Positions 42,596 through 52,001 of a stretch of DNA of 64,000 bases are shown here, piece by piece. The notes beneath the pieces were generated by a model. The model was given only the letters and a program-made list of their open reading frames with translations. It was not told the DNA's origin and made no database searches. A program made the position numbers and the translations under genes. Numbering within the stretch: position 1 is the stretch's first letter; each line of letters starts with the position of its first letter. Source of the DNA: Puniceicoccus vermicola (GTDB taxonomy: Bacteria > Verrucomicrobiota > Verrucomicrobiia > Opitutales > Puniceicoccaceae); contig NZ_JACHVA010000126.1 of the NCBI RefSeq assembly GCF_014230055.1, positions 124,001-188,000 of the forward strand, written 5' to 3'.

Positions 42596-45500
42596 TTAGA
42601 ACCAATCGAAGAGTCTTTCGAAGAACTCTTTCTGCTCCTCTGCCTCTCCTTTGGGTTTGTCGTGAGCGGTGGGTTCGATTGCTTTGGGGCTGAGGCGGGT
42701 GATGAATTCGGCTTGGCGGGTGGGGGCGGTTTCGATGTAGAAAACGGTGTGTGTGGCGGGAGGCTGTCCGGGGGCCTTTGCGATGAAAAGAGTGAAGGGG
42801 CCTTCATATTGAAAGGTGAGGTTCAAGATCAGTCCGCCCTTAAAGGTGACCGGGAGGGTGATGGAGTCTGTTACTGGTGAGGAAAACAGTTCGGACCAGT
42901 ATTGATATTGTGGGGGCCGTCCAGCGGTGAAGGTGTCGGGATCGACTGGTGCGAATGAATCGCCGGGATCGACGCTGCCCTCAAGGTGTAGAGTCATGCC
43001 AAGCACCTCCGGTTCGGCGGAGTTTTCGCTTATTTCGACGATTGTGGTATCGATTAAGGTGTCGCCGTGGATGCTTAGTGTGCGTTGGGCGGAAGCGTTT
43101 TCACGGTACTCCGGTTGCGCCGCGGTGACCGATGCATCCGCTTCATCGAAGTGCAGTAGCGTTCCGCGTTTCCAAGGGATTTGTCCCAGCCCGTTAATGA
43201 GGGGAACATTTTGCGCAAGTCCCAGACGGTAGTATCCCGTATACATGGGGGAGCTGTAGCCGACGGTGCCCGCATCCTGAGAGATCATGGTGTTTCCATA
43301 GGAGGCGGACCAATTCAGTGCTTCCGCCTGAGCATGAGAGCGATTGAGTTGTCCGTAGTGAAAAAAGATTTGCCAGAGGCCTTCCTTGATGAGGGCGAAT
43401 CGGGAGGACTCCAAGTTCCGGGTTACAACTTCGGGGAGTTCCGGTAGGGTGGGCGCGTCCGAGGGAAGAATGGCGGCGGGTGGATCGATCAAGGTCTCCC
43501 AGCTTTTCTGTTCAAGAGCATTGTTCAGCCCAAGGTAGGTCGGCAAAATTCGGTAGGTGCGGGTGAGCCATCCCGTGGATGCGCCCGGGATGTTGGTGTT
43601 GTCCGCAGGGTTGGGGAGTTTATTGTTGGGGAAGCGGAGAGCCAAGGGGGCAAGCATCATGTTTTGCGAGATCTCCGCTTCTTCCTGGAGCAATTCTCCT
43701 TGTCCGAGAAGCCCTGTGAAGGTGAAGAGGGAGTTGGAGGCCATCATGATGAAAGAGTTGTATCCCATTGATTGCTCATACCAGAGGTAGTCAGAGGTGA
43801 CGCCTCGTGAAAACTGGGCTCTCAGACCATATTTCGAATCGACAGCCTGCTTCCAAAGATCCTCGTCATCGTAGAGGAGGGCTATTTTGGCTTCGGTAGC
43901 GCGCTGCCAAGTCGCGATGTTGTGAATGGTTTGGTAGCTTTTGCTGAGGAGTTTAGCCTCAGGTTTGAAGAGGTTCTCGAACCAGTTCTGGCGGCGTTCG
44001 GGACCGGCATAGTCAAAGACGAGGCGGGCGGCGTCGATTTGCCGGGATATGATGACCGCATCGTCGAGGCTCTGATAGCCGAGATGGGAGTGTTTTTTCT
44101 GGTCGACCCCGTTTCCCCACGAGTCGTAGTGATCGGCATAAAAATCGAGTTGGGAGGCGACCCATTCGGCGTATTCCGGGTCCTCGGTGATATGATACAC
44201 GTAAGCCGCCTCAATCAGCATTGAGGCGTGATTTTTTCGGAAGGCGCCCACCCAGGCGCGAAACAGGGTCGGGGTGATCTCGACGCGGTCTCCGGTCTTG
44301 CTCACGAAGAAGTCGATGTCTTCCCCCGGGACATCCTTGGTCCAAACGAGGAAGGAGTTGTCCTGGGGGCTGATGAAAGCGTGGTTCCAGCCAGCCTCCC
44401 ATCCTGCGCGGTCTTCATTGTTGGCGATCCAATCGTCGACTTCCGCTTTCTTCTCCTCAAACCACTGACCCCATTCGGGGTCTTCCTGGATGAGATAGCG
44501 AGCCTGTTCCCAATTCTCTTCAGGCTGACGGAAGGCAGAACCATCTGGTTGCAGCACTTTGAGTTCTGAGAAATCAGCACTCGGCTTTTTTTTTTCAAAT
44601 GCGATTAACGTATTCGCATCACCAGTCCAAGCCGGCGCTTTCGTCGAGGCCTGGGTACTGGGGTTTGCCTCCACTTCATCTCTTGAAGCTGGTTTCAGGA
44701 CAAAATTATCAAAGGCCGCCTTAACTAGGTTGCCATTGAAAGAGTGAATCCAAATGTCCACTGAATTCGCGTTGTCCGGAGCGGTGGCCGCGAGTGAATG
44801 GGATTCCCAATCTTTTGCGGTGATGGTTCGCAGGATTTCGATATTGTCCTTCGCTTGAATCCTTCGGCCGATAGCATCGTAGAACTGTAGATAGACTGCG
44901 ATGCCCGCACCATCGATAAGCTTGGCATCGAAATCCAGTTGGTAGGAATGGCCTGATTGGATGCTGATTTTCTCGGATCGAACGTCGCTGCCGCGCTGAT
45001 TGTCTTGATCGTCCACGAGTAAGCCGAGCGTGCCGCTTTTTGCTGCTGACGGATCAACTTGGCTCATTTTGTCACGAATGATCCATCCTTCGCTGTTGTT
45101 TTCGAAGTCGGGGTTTTTGAGTGGAAGGGGTGCTTCCTGGGTCAACTCGAAGTGGTCGAAGTAAGCTTTGACTCGATTTCCATTGAACGAGTGAATCCAT
45201 ATTGCGAGTTTGGCAGTGCCTTCGGGGGCGGTTGCGCTGAGCGAATAGCGATCCCAGCCCTCTGCTCTTTGGGGAACCACTAGCAAATTCTCGTTTTTGA
45301 GTTTTGAGTTTGTGAGTAGTGTCCCGCTTTCGTCGAAATATTGGATATATACGGCGATTCCCCCTCCGTTGACTATTTTCGCATCAAAAGAGATGCGGTA
45401 GAGCTCGCCCGCATGTGCTGGAATGCAGGCAGAGCGCACGTTGCTCCCGTTTGAGCTGTCCTGGTCATCGACGACGAGGCCACGGTGTCCCTGATGAGCG

Positions 45501-45643
45501 GCTTCTGTCTGGACCGAGCTCATGCTGTCCAGGATGGACCATCCCGAGCTGCCTTCTTCGAAGCTCGGGTTTGTTAGACTTAGGCTGCTCGCGACTGCTG
45601 TGGATGCGAATCCTAGGAGCGCATAGAATGGGCTGTATTTCAT
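42596..45643 (-). CDS. Secreted heparinase-II/III-like polysaccharide lyase with two N-terminal CBM-like domains
   Basis: The 1015-residue protein has a signal peptide (FYALLGFASTAVASS), then two homologous jelly-roll domains (residues about 20-170, starting LTNPSFEEGSSGW, and about 175-325, starting LKNPDFENNSEGW), carbohydrate-binding-module-like. The body has an alpha/alpha-toroid region (EAAYVYHITEDPEYAEWVASQ, GWEAGWNHAF) followed by an antiparallel-beta region with FFHYGQLNRSHAQAEALNWSA, an element of heparinase II/III and PL17-type oligoalginate lyases. A short acidic tail ends it. It is likely the main polysaccharide-depolymerising enzyme of the 34.9-47.3 kb run. Uronate specificity cannot be read from sequence. 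Confidence 0.82.
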   Translation of the reverse strand: MKYSPFYALLGFASTAVASSLSLTNPSFEEGSSGWSILDSMSSVQTEAAHQGHRGLVVDDQDSSNGSNVRSACIPAHAGELYRISFDAKIVNGGGIAVYIQYFDESGTLLTNSKLKNENLLVVPQRAEGWDRYSLSATAPEGTAKLAIWIHSFNGNRVKAYFDHFELTQEAPLPLKNPDFENNSEGWIIRDKMSQVDPSAAKSGTLGLLVDDQDNQRGSDVRSEKISIQSGHSYQLDFDAKLIDGAGIAVYLQFYDAIGRRIQAKDNIEILRTITAKDWESHSLAATAPDNANSVDIWIHSFNGNLVKAAFDNFVLKPASRDEVEANPSTQASTKAPAWTGDANTLIAFEKKKPSADFSELKVLQPDGSAFRQPEENWEQARYLIQEDPEWGQWFEEKKAEVDDWIANNEDRAGWEAGWNHAFISPQDNSFLVWTKDVPGEDIDFFVSKTGDRVEITPTLFRAWVGAFRKNHASMLIEAAYVYHITEDPEYAEWVASQLDFYADHYDSWGNGVDQKKHSHLGYQSLDDAVIISRQIDAARLVFDYAGPERRQNWFENLFKPEAKLLSKSYQTIHNIATWQRATEAKIALLYDDEDLWKQAVDSKYGLRAQFSRGVTSDYLWYEQSMGYNSFIMMASNSLFTFTGLLGQGELLQEEAEISQNMMLAPLALRFPNNKLPNPADNTNIPGASTGWLTRTYRILPTYLGLNNALEQKSWETLIDPPAAILPSDAPTLPELPEVVTRNLESSRFALIKEGLWQIFFHYGQLNRSHAQAEALNWSASYGNTMISQDAGTVGYSSPMYTGYYRLGLAQNVPLINGLGQIPWKRGTLLHFDEADASVTAAQPEYRENASAQRTLSIHGDTLIDTTIVEISENSAEPEVLGMTLHLEGSVDPGDSFAPVDPDTFTAGRPPQYQYWSELFSSPVTDSITLPVTFKGGLILNLTFQYEGPFTLFIAKAPGQPPATHTVFYIETAPTRQAEFITRLSPKAIEPTAHDKPKGEAEEQKEFFERLFDWF

Positions 45644-45771
45644 AGGAGGATATCTGCCAATTGCACGATGGGTTAGTGCATCGCCCTTTGTGGTGATGCT
45701 TTATTGCTATCATGGCTTTCGAGCTCGGTATTTCGAAAGTTCGACGAACTCTGCCGGTGATGTCAGTGCAG

Positions 45772-46518
45772 TTAGCTTTTTCTGCGGCGACGAACTGACG
45801 CAATTGCTGCGAGGCTAACGATTCCGAAGGCGATCGCTGCCTGGCTCGGTTCTGGGATGGCATTCACCGTGATGTTGTCAAGCCGGATGACGTGATTGGA
45901 ATTGAGGCTGCCATCGCTGGTGACGTAAGTGTATAGGCGAAAGGTGATCGTGGAGTCGATGTCTTGGAAGCTGCTGATGTCGGCGGAGAATTCACCCGTT
46001 CGGTTCGATCCTGAATTCGCATCAGTAGAAGGTGTTGAAATGCTGCCTGTGCCGATGTTGGAAACGAATCCATCTTGGCTGGAGCGGAGGAGGTAATGAG
46101 CTTCGAATGAATTTCCTGGATCCGAGCTACTAATGACTTGAGCAGTGATATCAGCAGTAAGGGTTCCAAAGTCAGTAGCTGAGCTCGGAGTCAGCGTGAA
46201 TTCAAAGTAAGTCTGTCTCGTGTCGACGGCAATGCTTTCACTGGTGCCGAGGATGCGATCGCTTCCACCCGGTGCTTGAAATACCCGAGCAAAGAGGTCT
46301 TGTCCGCCTGAGGAACGAGTATAAGTGTTGCCGCTGGGTGAAAAACCACTGAAAGATCCGTATGAAACAGCAGATGCTGTGATGCCGGGTGCCTCTTCAG
46401 TGGCTTCGAGATTCGAGCTGAAGTCCCATTGGGCCAAAATTTGGGCATGAGCAATGGGCGCTGAAAGAGCCAGCGTGGCGATCAAGGCTGAGGTGTAGAT
46501 GCAGGATGTCGTTTTCAT
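45772..46518 (-). CDS. PEP-CTERM protein with jelly-roll domain
   Basis: The 248-residue protein has a signal peptide (SALIATLALSAPIAHA), a single beta-sandwich with ILAQWDFSSNLEATEEAPGI near the N-terminus (a pattern often seen in PEP-CTERM beta-sandwich proteins) and VIRLDNITVNAIPEPSQAAI, followed by a helix and RRRRKS. It sits between the pseudopilin and the lyase on the same strand, so all three are probably co-transcribed and act together at the surface. No catalytic motif is seen. Confidence 0.86.
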   Translation of the reverse strand: MKTTSCIYTSALIATLALSAPIAHAQILAQWDFSSNLEATEEAPGITASAVSYGSFSGFSPSGNTYTRSSGGQDLFARVFQAPGGSDRILGTSESIAVDTRQTYFEFTLTPSSATDFGTLTADITAQVISSSDPGNSFEAHYLLRSSQDGFVSNIGTGSISTPSTDANSGSNRTGEFSADISSFQDIDSTITFRLYTYVTSDGSLNSNHVIRLDNITVNAIPEPSQAAIAFGIVSLAAIASVRRRRKS

Positions 46519-46556
46519 TCTATCTTATTCTCTTGGTTTGGGTTGTGGTGGATAAC

Positions 46557-47291
46557 TTAATTGGTGATTGGTTTGGGCCAGTAGTAGGCTCCGTCGTTGG
46601 TGTAGGGTTCGAGCTGGTCGAAGGGTACCCATCGGACAGAGCCGTCGACGAAGGCTGCATTCATGCCTTCGATCGTTCCAGAGGTTGAGCGACCTTCCAT
46701 ATGGCCAAAGGTTCGGCTTCCGGTCGTGTAGGTCAGGCACCCCCACATGGCGCAATGACCGGGGGCATCCAGAATGTTACTGAACAGGTCGCTGTATTCC
46801 TCTTTCACATTGCCGGAGGGAGCCCCTGAGCTGGAGCCCTGGAAGTATTGATAGCTGACAAAATCGTTGGGTTCTGCGGAGGCTCGTTGTGCTTCGGGGT
46901 CGTAGGTGCCTTGAGGATCATCGCTGAGAGCGCCCGGACAGTACATGGAGTCAAAGCGATTCCCGAGGTAGGGGGCTAGAGTCTCATTATACGCGGCGAC
47001 CTGGTAATAATGGGGGGCGTGCGCATAGCTGGGGCTCCCGTCGTTTAGAACTCTCGGGTAAGGGGCTTTCCCTTTGTGATCATTCGCGTAAGTCTGGGTG
47101 GCAAATGCGAGCTGCCGGAGATTGCTGGCGCATTTGCTTTTCGTGGCAGACACCCGGTAGGAATGAATCGCTGGAATTGTGATGGCGATGAGAATGGAGA
47201 TGATTGCCAGGACCGAAAGAAGTTCGATCAGGGTGAAGGCGTGCTGGGGGGATAAACGCTTGGTGGGATCTGGTGCGAGGTGCGGGCGCAT
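46557..47291 (-). CDS. Solitary prepilin-type pseudopilin
   Basis: The 244-residue protein has QHAFTLIELLSVLAIISILIA near residue 17; Ala replaces the usual Gly before Phe+1, which some prepilin peptidases tolerate. Glu+5 is kept. The C-terminal block TIEGMNAAFVDGSVRWV matches the DG element, but Thr takes the place of the His and GH becomes GS. It is the first gene of the long minus-strand polysaccharide run, divergent from the LacI gene, and is followed 38 bp later by the PEP-CTERM gene. Confidence 0.85.
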   Translation of the reverse strand: MRPHLAPDPTKRLSPQHAFTLIELLSVLAIISILIAITIPAIHSYRVSATKSKCASNLRQLAFATQTYANDHKGKAPYPRVLNDGSPSYAHAPHYYQVAAYNETLAPYLGNRFDSMYCPGALSDDPQGTYDPEAQRASAEPNDFVSYQYFQGSSSGAPSGNVKEEYSDLFSNILDAPGHCAMWGCLTYTTGSRTFGHMEGRSTSGTIEGMNAAFVDGSVRWVPFDQLEPYTNDGAYYWPKPITN

Positions 47292-47318
47292 AAAAGAGGG
47301 GGCTGGGGGATTTATTGA

Positions 47319-47441
47319 TTTAGTAAAAAGTTAATAAGGTTAGTAAACTAAGGGTCAAGCTTTAAGAAGCCATCGGTGATGATAATTATGCAAGTCAAAG
47401 GTTCTGAAAAGGGAGTAGATTCCTCTTGAAGTTTACTAAAC
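47319..47441. promoter_or_regulatory. LacI-type operators in the divergent gap
   Basis: TTTAGTAAAA lies at 47319, the perfect palindrome TTAGT-AA-ACTAA at 47340-47351, and GTTTACTAAAC at 47431-47441. The last is the reverse complement of a TTAGTAAAC core shared by the other. They flank the starts of the pseudopilin (minus) and LacI (plus) genes, so one repressor could shut both off, possibly by looping. Confidence 0.6.
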
Positions 47442-47462
47442 AAATTGGGTATGCTCGTTTTT

Positions 47463-48581
47463 ATGCCACAATCCTTGGAAAAGAAAAGCACCCGAGTGAC
47501 GATGAGTCAGATCGCCGACCTCGCGGGGGTGTCGAAGACGTCGGTGTCCTTTGTCTTGAATCGAAAGGGTGCTGTGGGGGAGGAGGCTACGGCTCGGATA
47601 CTGGCCGCTGCAAAAGAATTGGGATACGCCAAGCCAACGCGAGCGAGTTCTGATCTAGTGAAGCCGGATCCCGGCGGCTCATCGGCGAAGCCTCATTGGA
47701 ACCAAACCATTGCCTTGATCTGGGTGAATACGACGGAAGCTTGGCGTCATTCTCATCTGTCGCATCTGCTAATCCATTCGATTGGTCGGCGCTTCGAGGA
47801 GTTTGAGAGTCGTCTCAAAACGATTTTCTACAACGAGAGCGAGGGAGATGCCTTTCCCGATCTCTCGGAGGTTGGAGCTTTGTTCGTGGCGGGGTCTCCG
47901 AATGCAGGATTTTGGGAGAAGTTACCTGCGGACCTTCCCCGATTGAACCTCCTCTGCAAACCTTTTTCGACCAATTGTAGTTTTCTGGACATCGATTCTT
48001 TGCATACCGGATACGAATTGACCCAGCACCTCTTGGACAAGGGGCACCGGCGAATTGGATTCGTCAGCAATAGTCGAAGTCACCGGATTTTCAATCTGCG
48101 GTACTTGGGGTATTATCGCGCGTTGGATGAATTGGAGATCGCTCCCCTTCCGGATTGGGTCGTGCGCCTCTCGCAGCCATCGGGGCCTGTCCAGGAGACG
48201 ACCCGTCCTGCGCGCGACATTGAGCCTGGCGTGGAAAGGATGTTGGCGTTGCCGCCGGAAGATAGGCCCACCGCCATTGTCGCGGCCAATGATTGGAACG
48301 CCGCGGCGGTCTATCAATTTGCGAATCGGATTGGTTTACGCATTCCCGAGGATCTCAGTGTGGTGGGGTGCGACAATGATCCGGGTATCTGCGACTTCCT
48401 TATTCCTCCGTTGACCACTTTCGCGATTCCTTACACGGAAATGGCTCACGATGCTGTCGATTGGATGTGCTCTCTCATGAAGGGGCAGCCCCTTCATTCG
48501 CAGCCGGGGCTGATGCAATTCCGCGGCAAGCTCATTGAAAGATCGTCCGTCCGGAGGATGGATGGGGAGGATAAGGATTGA
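47463..48581 (+). CDS. LacI-family transcriptional regulator
   Basis: The 372-residue protein has the LacI headpiece TMSQIADLAGVSKTSVSFVL followed by the hinge-type AAAKELGYAKP, and the periplasmic-binding-protein core (HRRIGFVSNS, PTAIVAANDWNAAAVYQFAN, DLSVVGCDNDP). It probably represses the divergent minus-strand polysaccharide run (47291 down to about 34.9 kb), releasing it on a sugar ligand. The ATG at 47463 is preferred to an upstream TTG at 47445. Operator-like repeats lie in the 170-bp gap. Confidence 0.88.
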   Translation: MPQSLEKKSTRVTMSQIADLAGVSKTSVSFVLNRKGAVGEEATARILAAAKELGYAKPTRASSDLVKPDPGGSSAKPHWNQTIALIWVNTTEAWRHSHLSHLLIHSIGRRFEEFESRLKTIFYNESEGDAFPDLSEVGALFVAGSPNAGFWEKLPADLPRLNLLCKPFSTNCSFLDIDSLHTGYELTQHLLDKGHRRIGFVSNSRSHRIFNLRYLGYYRALDELEIAPLPDWVVRLSQPSGPVQETTRPARDIEPGVERMLALPPEDRPTAIVAANDWNAAAVYQFANRIGLRIPEDLSVVGCDNDPGICDFLIPPLTTFAIPYTEMAHDAVDWMCSLMKGQPLHSQPGLMQFRGKLIERSSVRRMDGEDKD

Positions 48582-48650
48582 AGTGGGGGGCGGCAATTCG
48601 CTTGGCCTCAATGGCTGAGCGGGAGGTTTTCTCCTCAGGCGTGAGCGCAA

Positions 48651-49595
48651 TCAGTTTTCTACGTAAATGGTAATTTCCTCTGTGCCCGAAGGGAGTATCA
48701 TCTCTTCGAAGCCTTTCTCGGGTTTTCGGGCGATGGCGGAGGCCGAAAAGGCCTTGAGGTATACCGAGTAGCGGATCGATTGATCCTCGGTTTTCGGGTG
48801 AGGATAACGGAAATAGAGTTTGTTGTCTCGCTTTCGGTTGAAAATGAAGAGGCGGGCGTCGGGATAGGTTTCTTGGTGGTAAAGATAGATTCCTACCGAA
48901 TGGGTCGGATCGAACGCGAGGAGTCCGGTAACGTTTTTCTTCAGTGTCATGGATTTGTCCTCTACGAAACCGCCCGACTCTACGAAGGAATCCTCGTAGA
49001 ATGCATAATACAAATCGGTGGATTTCGGGAGCATGTGCATGAAGGGATAAACGAATACGATCTTTGCCAAGTCTCCGCTTCCACCGACTTCGGTGACTCG
49101 TTGTTCAATTCCCCCGGCGGAAATGATTGTGGTGGAGTCTATCGAAAGGAGGTGGCCGCTGTATTCCGACACGAAGTTGCTTTTCTTGTTCACGAGCACG
49201 CGATTCCCTTCCTCGAGGGAAAGCCCCGGCTCGAGGGGCGGCTCTTCGAGGAGTTGATCGTCTTGGAACACGCGAACGGTAAACTCCTGAATTTCCTCGG
49301 GCCTGTGTCCGGAACCGAGGAACGGATCTCCTTCCTTCCCGTGTCTTTCCTTCAACACGGTTCCGAGATAATAACCGCCGGAGCTATCGTTGATGCATCG
49401 GTCTTGATAGTAGACCGACCTCATCGTCCAGGATGCGGTTCGGTCAAATGAGGTCCGATAGTCGCCGACGCTGATTGTCAGCGTCTCTCCATCCTTACTC
49501 GAGACTCGTGCCAAGGCGTTCTCACTGGCGCTCAATGATAGGGTTGGAACGACTAAGGCAGCAAAGGGAATCCAGAGAGTTTTCAGGAAAGACAT
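48651..49595 (-). CDS. Secreted protein of unknown function
   Basis: The 314-residue protein begins with a signal peptide (LKTLWIPFAALVVPTLSLSA). It is beta-rich with aromatic motifs (FVYPFMHMLPKSTDLYYAFY, GIYLYHQETYPDARLFIF). I do not recognise the family; it could be a lyase accessory or a sugar-binding protein. It lies five bases after the stop of the broken beta-helix gene, so it is probably the last gene of that set. No cysteine pairs, repeats or sorting signal are seen. Confidence 0.7.
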   Translation of the reverse strand: MSFLKTLWIPFAALVVPTLSLSASENALARVSSKDGETLTISVGDYRTSFDRTASWTMRSVYYQDRCINDSSGGYYLGTVLKERHGKEGDPFLGSGHRPEEIQEFTVRVFQDDQLLEEPPLEPGLSLEEGNRVLVNKKSNFVSEYSGHLLSIDSTTIISAGGIEQRVTEVGGSGDLAKIVFVYPFMHMLPKSTDLYYAFYEDSFVESGGFVEDKSMTLKKNVTGLLAFDPTHSVGIYLYHQETYPDARLFIFNRKRDNKLYFRYPHPKTEDQSIRYSVYLKAFSASAIARKPEKGFEEMILPSGTEEITIYVEN

Positions 49596-49600
49596 GGAGG

Positions 49601-51418
49601 TCAGTTGTCGGAGGTTTTCGATTCTGCGGCTTCCGAGGAAGAAATGATCTTGGATTTGAGATTTTTCGCGCAGAAGGGACCGGGATCTTTGAATTCGTTC
49701 CGGGACAATTGGGCATTTGGGCAGTTCAGCAAAACGATCGAAGCATCCATATATAGGTCGTCGGAATGGGTATTTTGTCTGTCTTGTCGAACTTGGTTGC
49801 TGCCCACGATCGTGTTGTTTCGGATGACGAGATCGGTGACGTTGGTGAGAAGCATTGCGGCCAACGGAGGGTATTCGATGAGATTGTCTTCGATCAGAAT
49901 CTCTTGGTGGATCGACCGAGGCATTTCACTGAAAGGTTCTGCGGTGACTTTAATGGGAGCCTTGGCACCGCGCCCTTTCTGCCCTCCGAGGAAATGGTTC
50001 CCGGCGATGCGAAGGTTTTGAATCGGCACCCCGAGAGTCCAGTCGGATTCAATCGAAAGTTCCAGCCCTCCCGTGTAGTCGAAGGTTTTGTCAAGGATGA
50101 GCCCGTCTTGGCCGGAGGCTCGCATTGCGTGCGCCCAGCCGTTCCGGAAGTAGCATCCTTGGATGCGGTATCCCTTGCCCCCGTAGCGGTCCGAAAACAC
50201 GTTTGATCCTGCCTTTACCGGTCCCAGGTCCTCGTCGAGAAGAATTCGCCATGGAGTGATTCCTTTCTTCTTGCCCATCCAGCTGACGGGATGAAACTCG
50301 GGAATCGCATATCCGTTTGGATTTTGAACCGGGGTCACTTCGAGAACTCGGGAGGATCCTAGAAACGCAAAGTCGTCGAGACCATAGACGGAGACGGTCG
50401 CTCCCGGTTCGATGCTGAGAGGGATCGTCGCGTTTCTTGTCGTGACGATCAGTTCGTTTCCTCGAGGTTGCTCGAGGGCGATGGCGTTGAAAGCCGTGAT
50501 CGCGACCGAGTCATCCATTGCCGCTTCGATCTCGCAATCGATCAGCTCCGGACCCACGCGGCAATACCGAAGCATCATCCCATCCATGTTGCTCGAAATC
50601 AGTCGCCGAGTGTTCGGACGTCGCATCAATCGGTAGCGGAGGAGAGTCACTTTTTCCGACACTCTGCGGATGTAGAATCCCTGTTTTCCGCTCGCGTATA
50701 CGGTGACATCTTCGATTCGGGTTCTCCCAGTGTCTCTCAACTCAAGGGGGGCGAGCCCTCCGTAGCGAGGAGTTACGACGATTAAGTCTCCGACCCTGAT
50801 TCCGTATCCGGGCAGGTGGCGCGCATTCGTCGGTACGATCAGGTTGACGGTGGCGACGCGGCTGGCCGGATCGAATTTCCGAACCTGATTTGCTTTTTTC
50901 GGATGGCTCCTGCCATCGTCGGCACCCGCAATCCACAGCGGACTCAAGGGAAGCCCTTTGGAGTCGTCGTTGTTGAAAACATGTATCCGTCCCAGACCCT
51001 CGATCGGATTCGAAGAATACCTCTCCCAAGCCTCGTCAAATCCGGGGGAGAGTTCGAAGCTGACCGATGCATTCGAGCCGGTTTGAACTTCGGTCACTTT
51101 TCCCTGAACATAGGGAAGAGGATCGTAGTCGACCGTGAAGTTTTTGAGGGTAAGGTCACGGCAATCGGAAACCCGAAAAAGAACGATTTCCGGATCGGTG
51201 ATCCAAAAGGTGGATCCGTTCCCGTTTATTTCGATTCCTTCCAAGTCGTCGAGCAGGAAAAGAGCGTTCTCATCGGGGGTAGAAGACACCATCGCGGAAT
51301 CGACTCGATAGTCGCCGTAGGGAATGTGGATTTCAGTCTTCCCGGCCTCCAAGTCCCGCCGAAGCGTCTGAATCAGATCCCAGGTGTTCTGCTTTTGCGC
51401 CGCCTTATCCTCTTCGCT
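49601..51418 (-). pseudogene. Right-handed beta-helix protein, C-terminal part of a stop-interrupted gene
   Basis: The frame runs without a plausible start from just after the TAG at 51419-51421 to a stop at 49601, 605 codons. It begins with a beta-helix opening (WDLIQTLRRDLEAGKTEIHI, IPYGDYRVDSAM) and carries typical coils (EGIEINGNGSTFW, TRIEDVTVYASGKQGFYIR, NMDGMMLRYCRVG, DDSVAITAFNA). Such proteins act as polysaccharide lyases or glycosidases. The only candidate start, a TTG at 51352, would leave a secreted-type enzyme without a signal peptide, so the fragment most likely belongs to the same gene as 51419-51892. Readthrough or a real null allele cannot be told apart here. Confidence 0.78.
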
Positions 51419-51892
51419 CTAAGAGGCTATCTCAGGGGGATAGGCGTGATTGGAATCCTCTGGAGAAATGAACTGAATGGAACGTCCTTTATGCCGCCAG
51501 TGAATCGTTCCCAGATCTTTTCGTGCCCGCCCGTCGGAAACGGCTAAGCGGTAGAAACCATAGGAGGTCTCGTGATTTCCGCGCAGATGAAACTGGAGTC
51601 CCCCGGGGCGGGGCGGCTCCTCGGGATCGCGGATCACCGAGATGGTTTCGTCGCTGCCGATCTTTCGCGCGGAGACGACGAGGGCGTCGTTTTGTGAGGC
51701 TGGTTCGATCTCCCCTTGCAGCCGAAAGGATGCAGTGCCAATTCCTTCCTGCTGGTATTCGCTGACGGTAAGTTCGGAAAGGCGGTCTGGAAGAGCAGGG
51801 GGAGATGCCTCTTCTCTTGCCTGGATCACCGATCCGGTCGGCGAGAATGTGAGAAGAACGGCGGCGATGAAAAGAGGTGTCCTCGGGATCAT
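51419..51892 (-). pseudogene. N-terminal fragment of the stop-interrupted beta-helix gene
   Basis: This 157-codon piece has the signal peptide (PLFIAAVLLTFSPTGSV) and a beta-sandwich N-domain (SELTVSEYQQEGIGTASFRL, SYGFYRLAVSDGRARKDLG). It ends at TAG (51419-51421) in the same frame as the downstream beta-helix fragment, with 22 codons of continuous helix-like sequence between. On its own the fragment would be a small secreted protein. Confidence 0.72.
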
Positions 51893-52001
51893 TGAATCAA
51901 TTCTCCTGGTTTTAGCGAGTTTCGCTGTGCAGACGACACAGTCGGATTGAGGCACCGCAGTTGACCTGCGAGGTTCCTTCTTTGGGGATGGTGCGGTTTT
52001 G

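Noticed and set aside
34898-47291. SusC/SusD-type uptake system in the polysaccharide run
   Set aside because: No TonB-dependent receptor or SusD-like gene is present; only an SSS symporter is seen.
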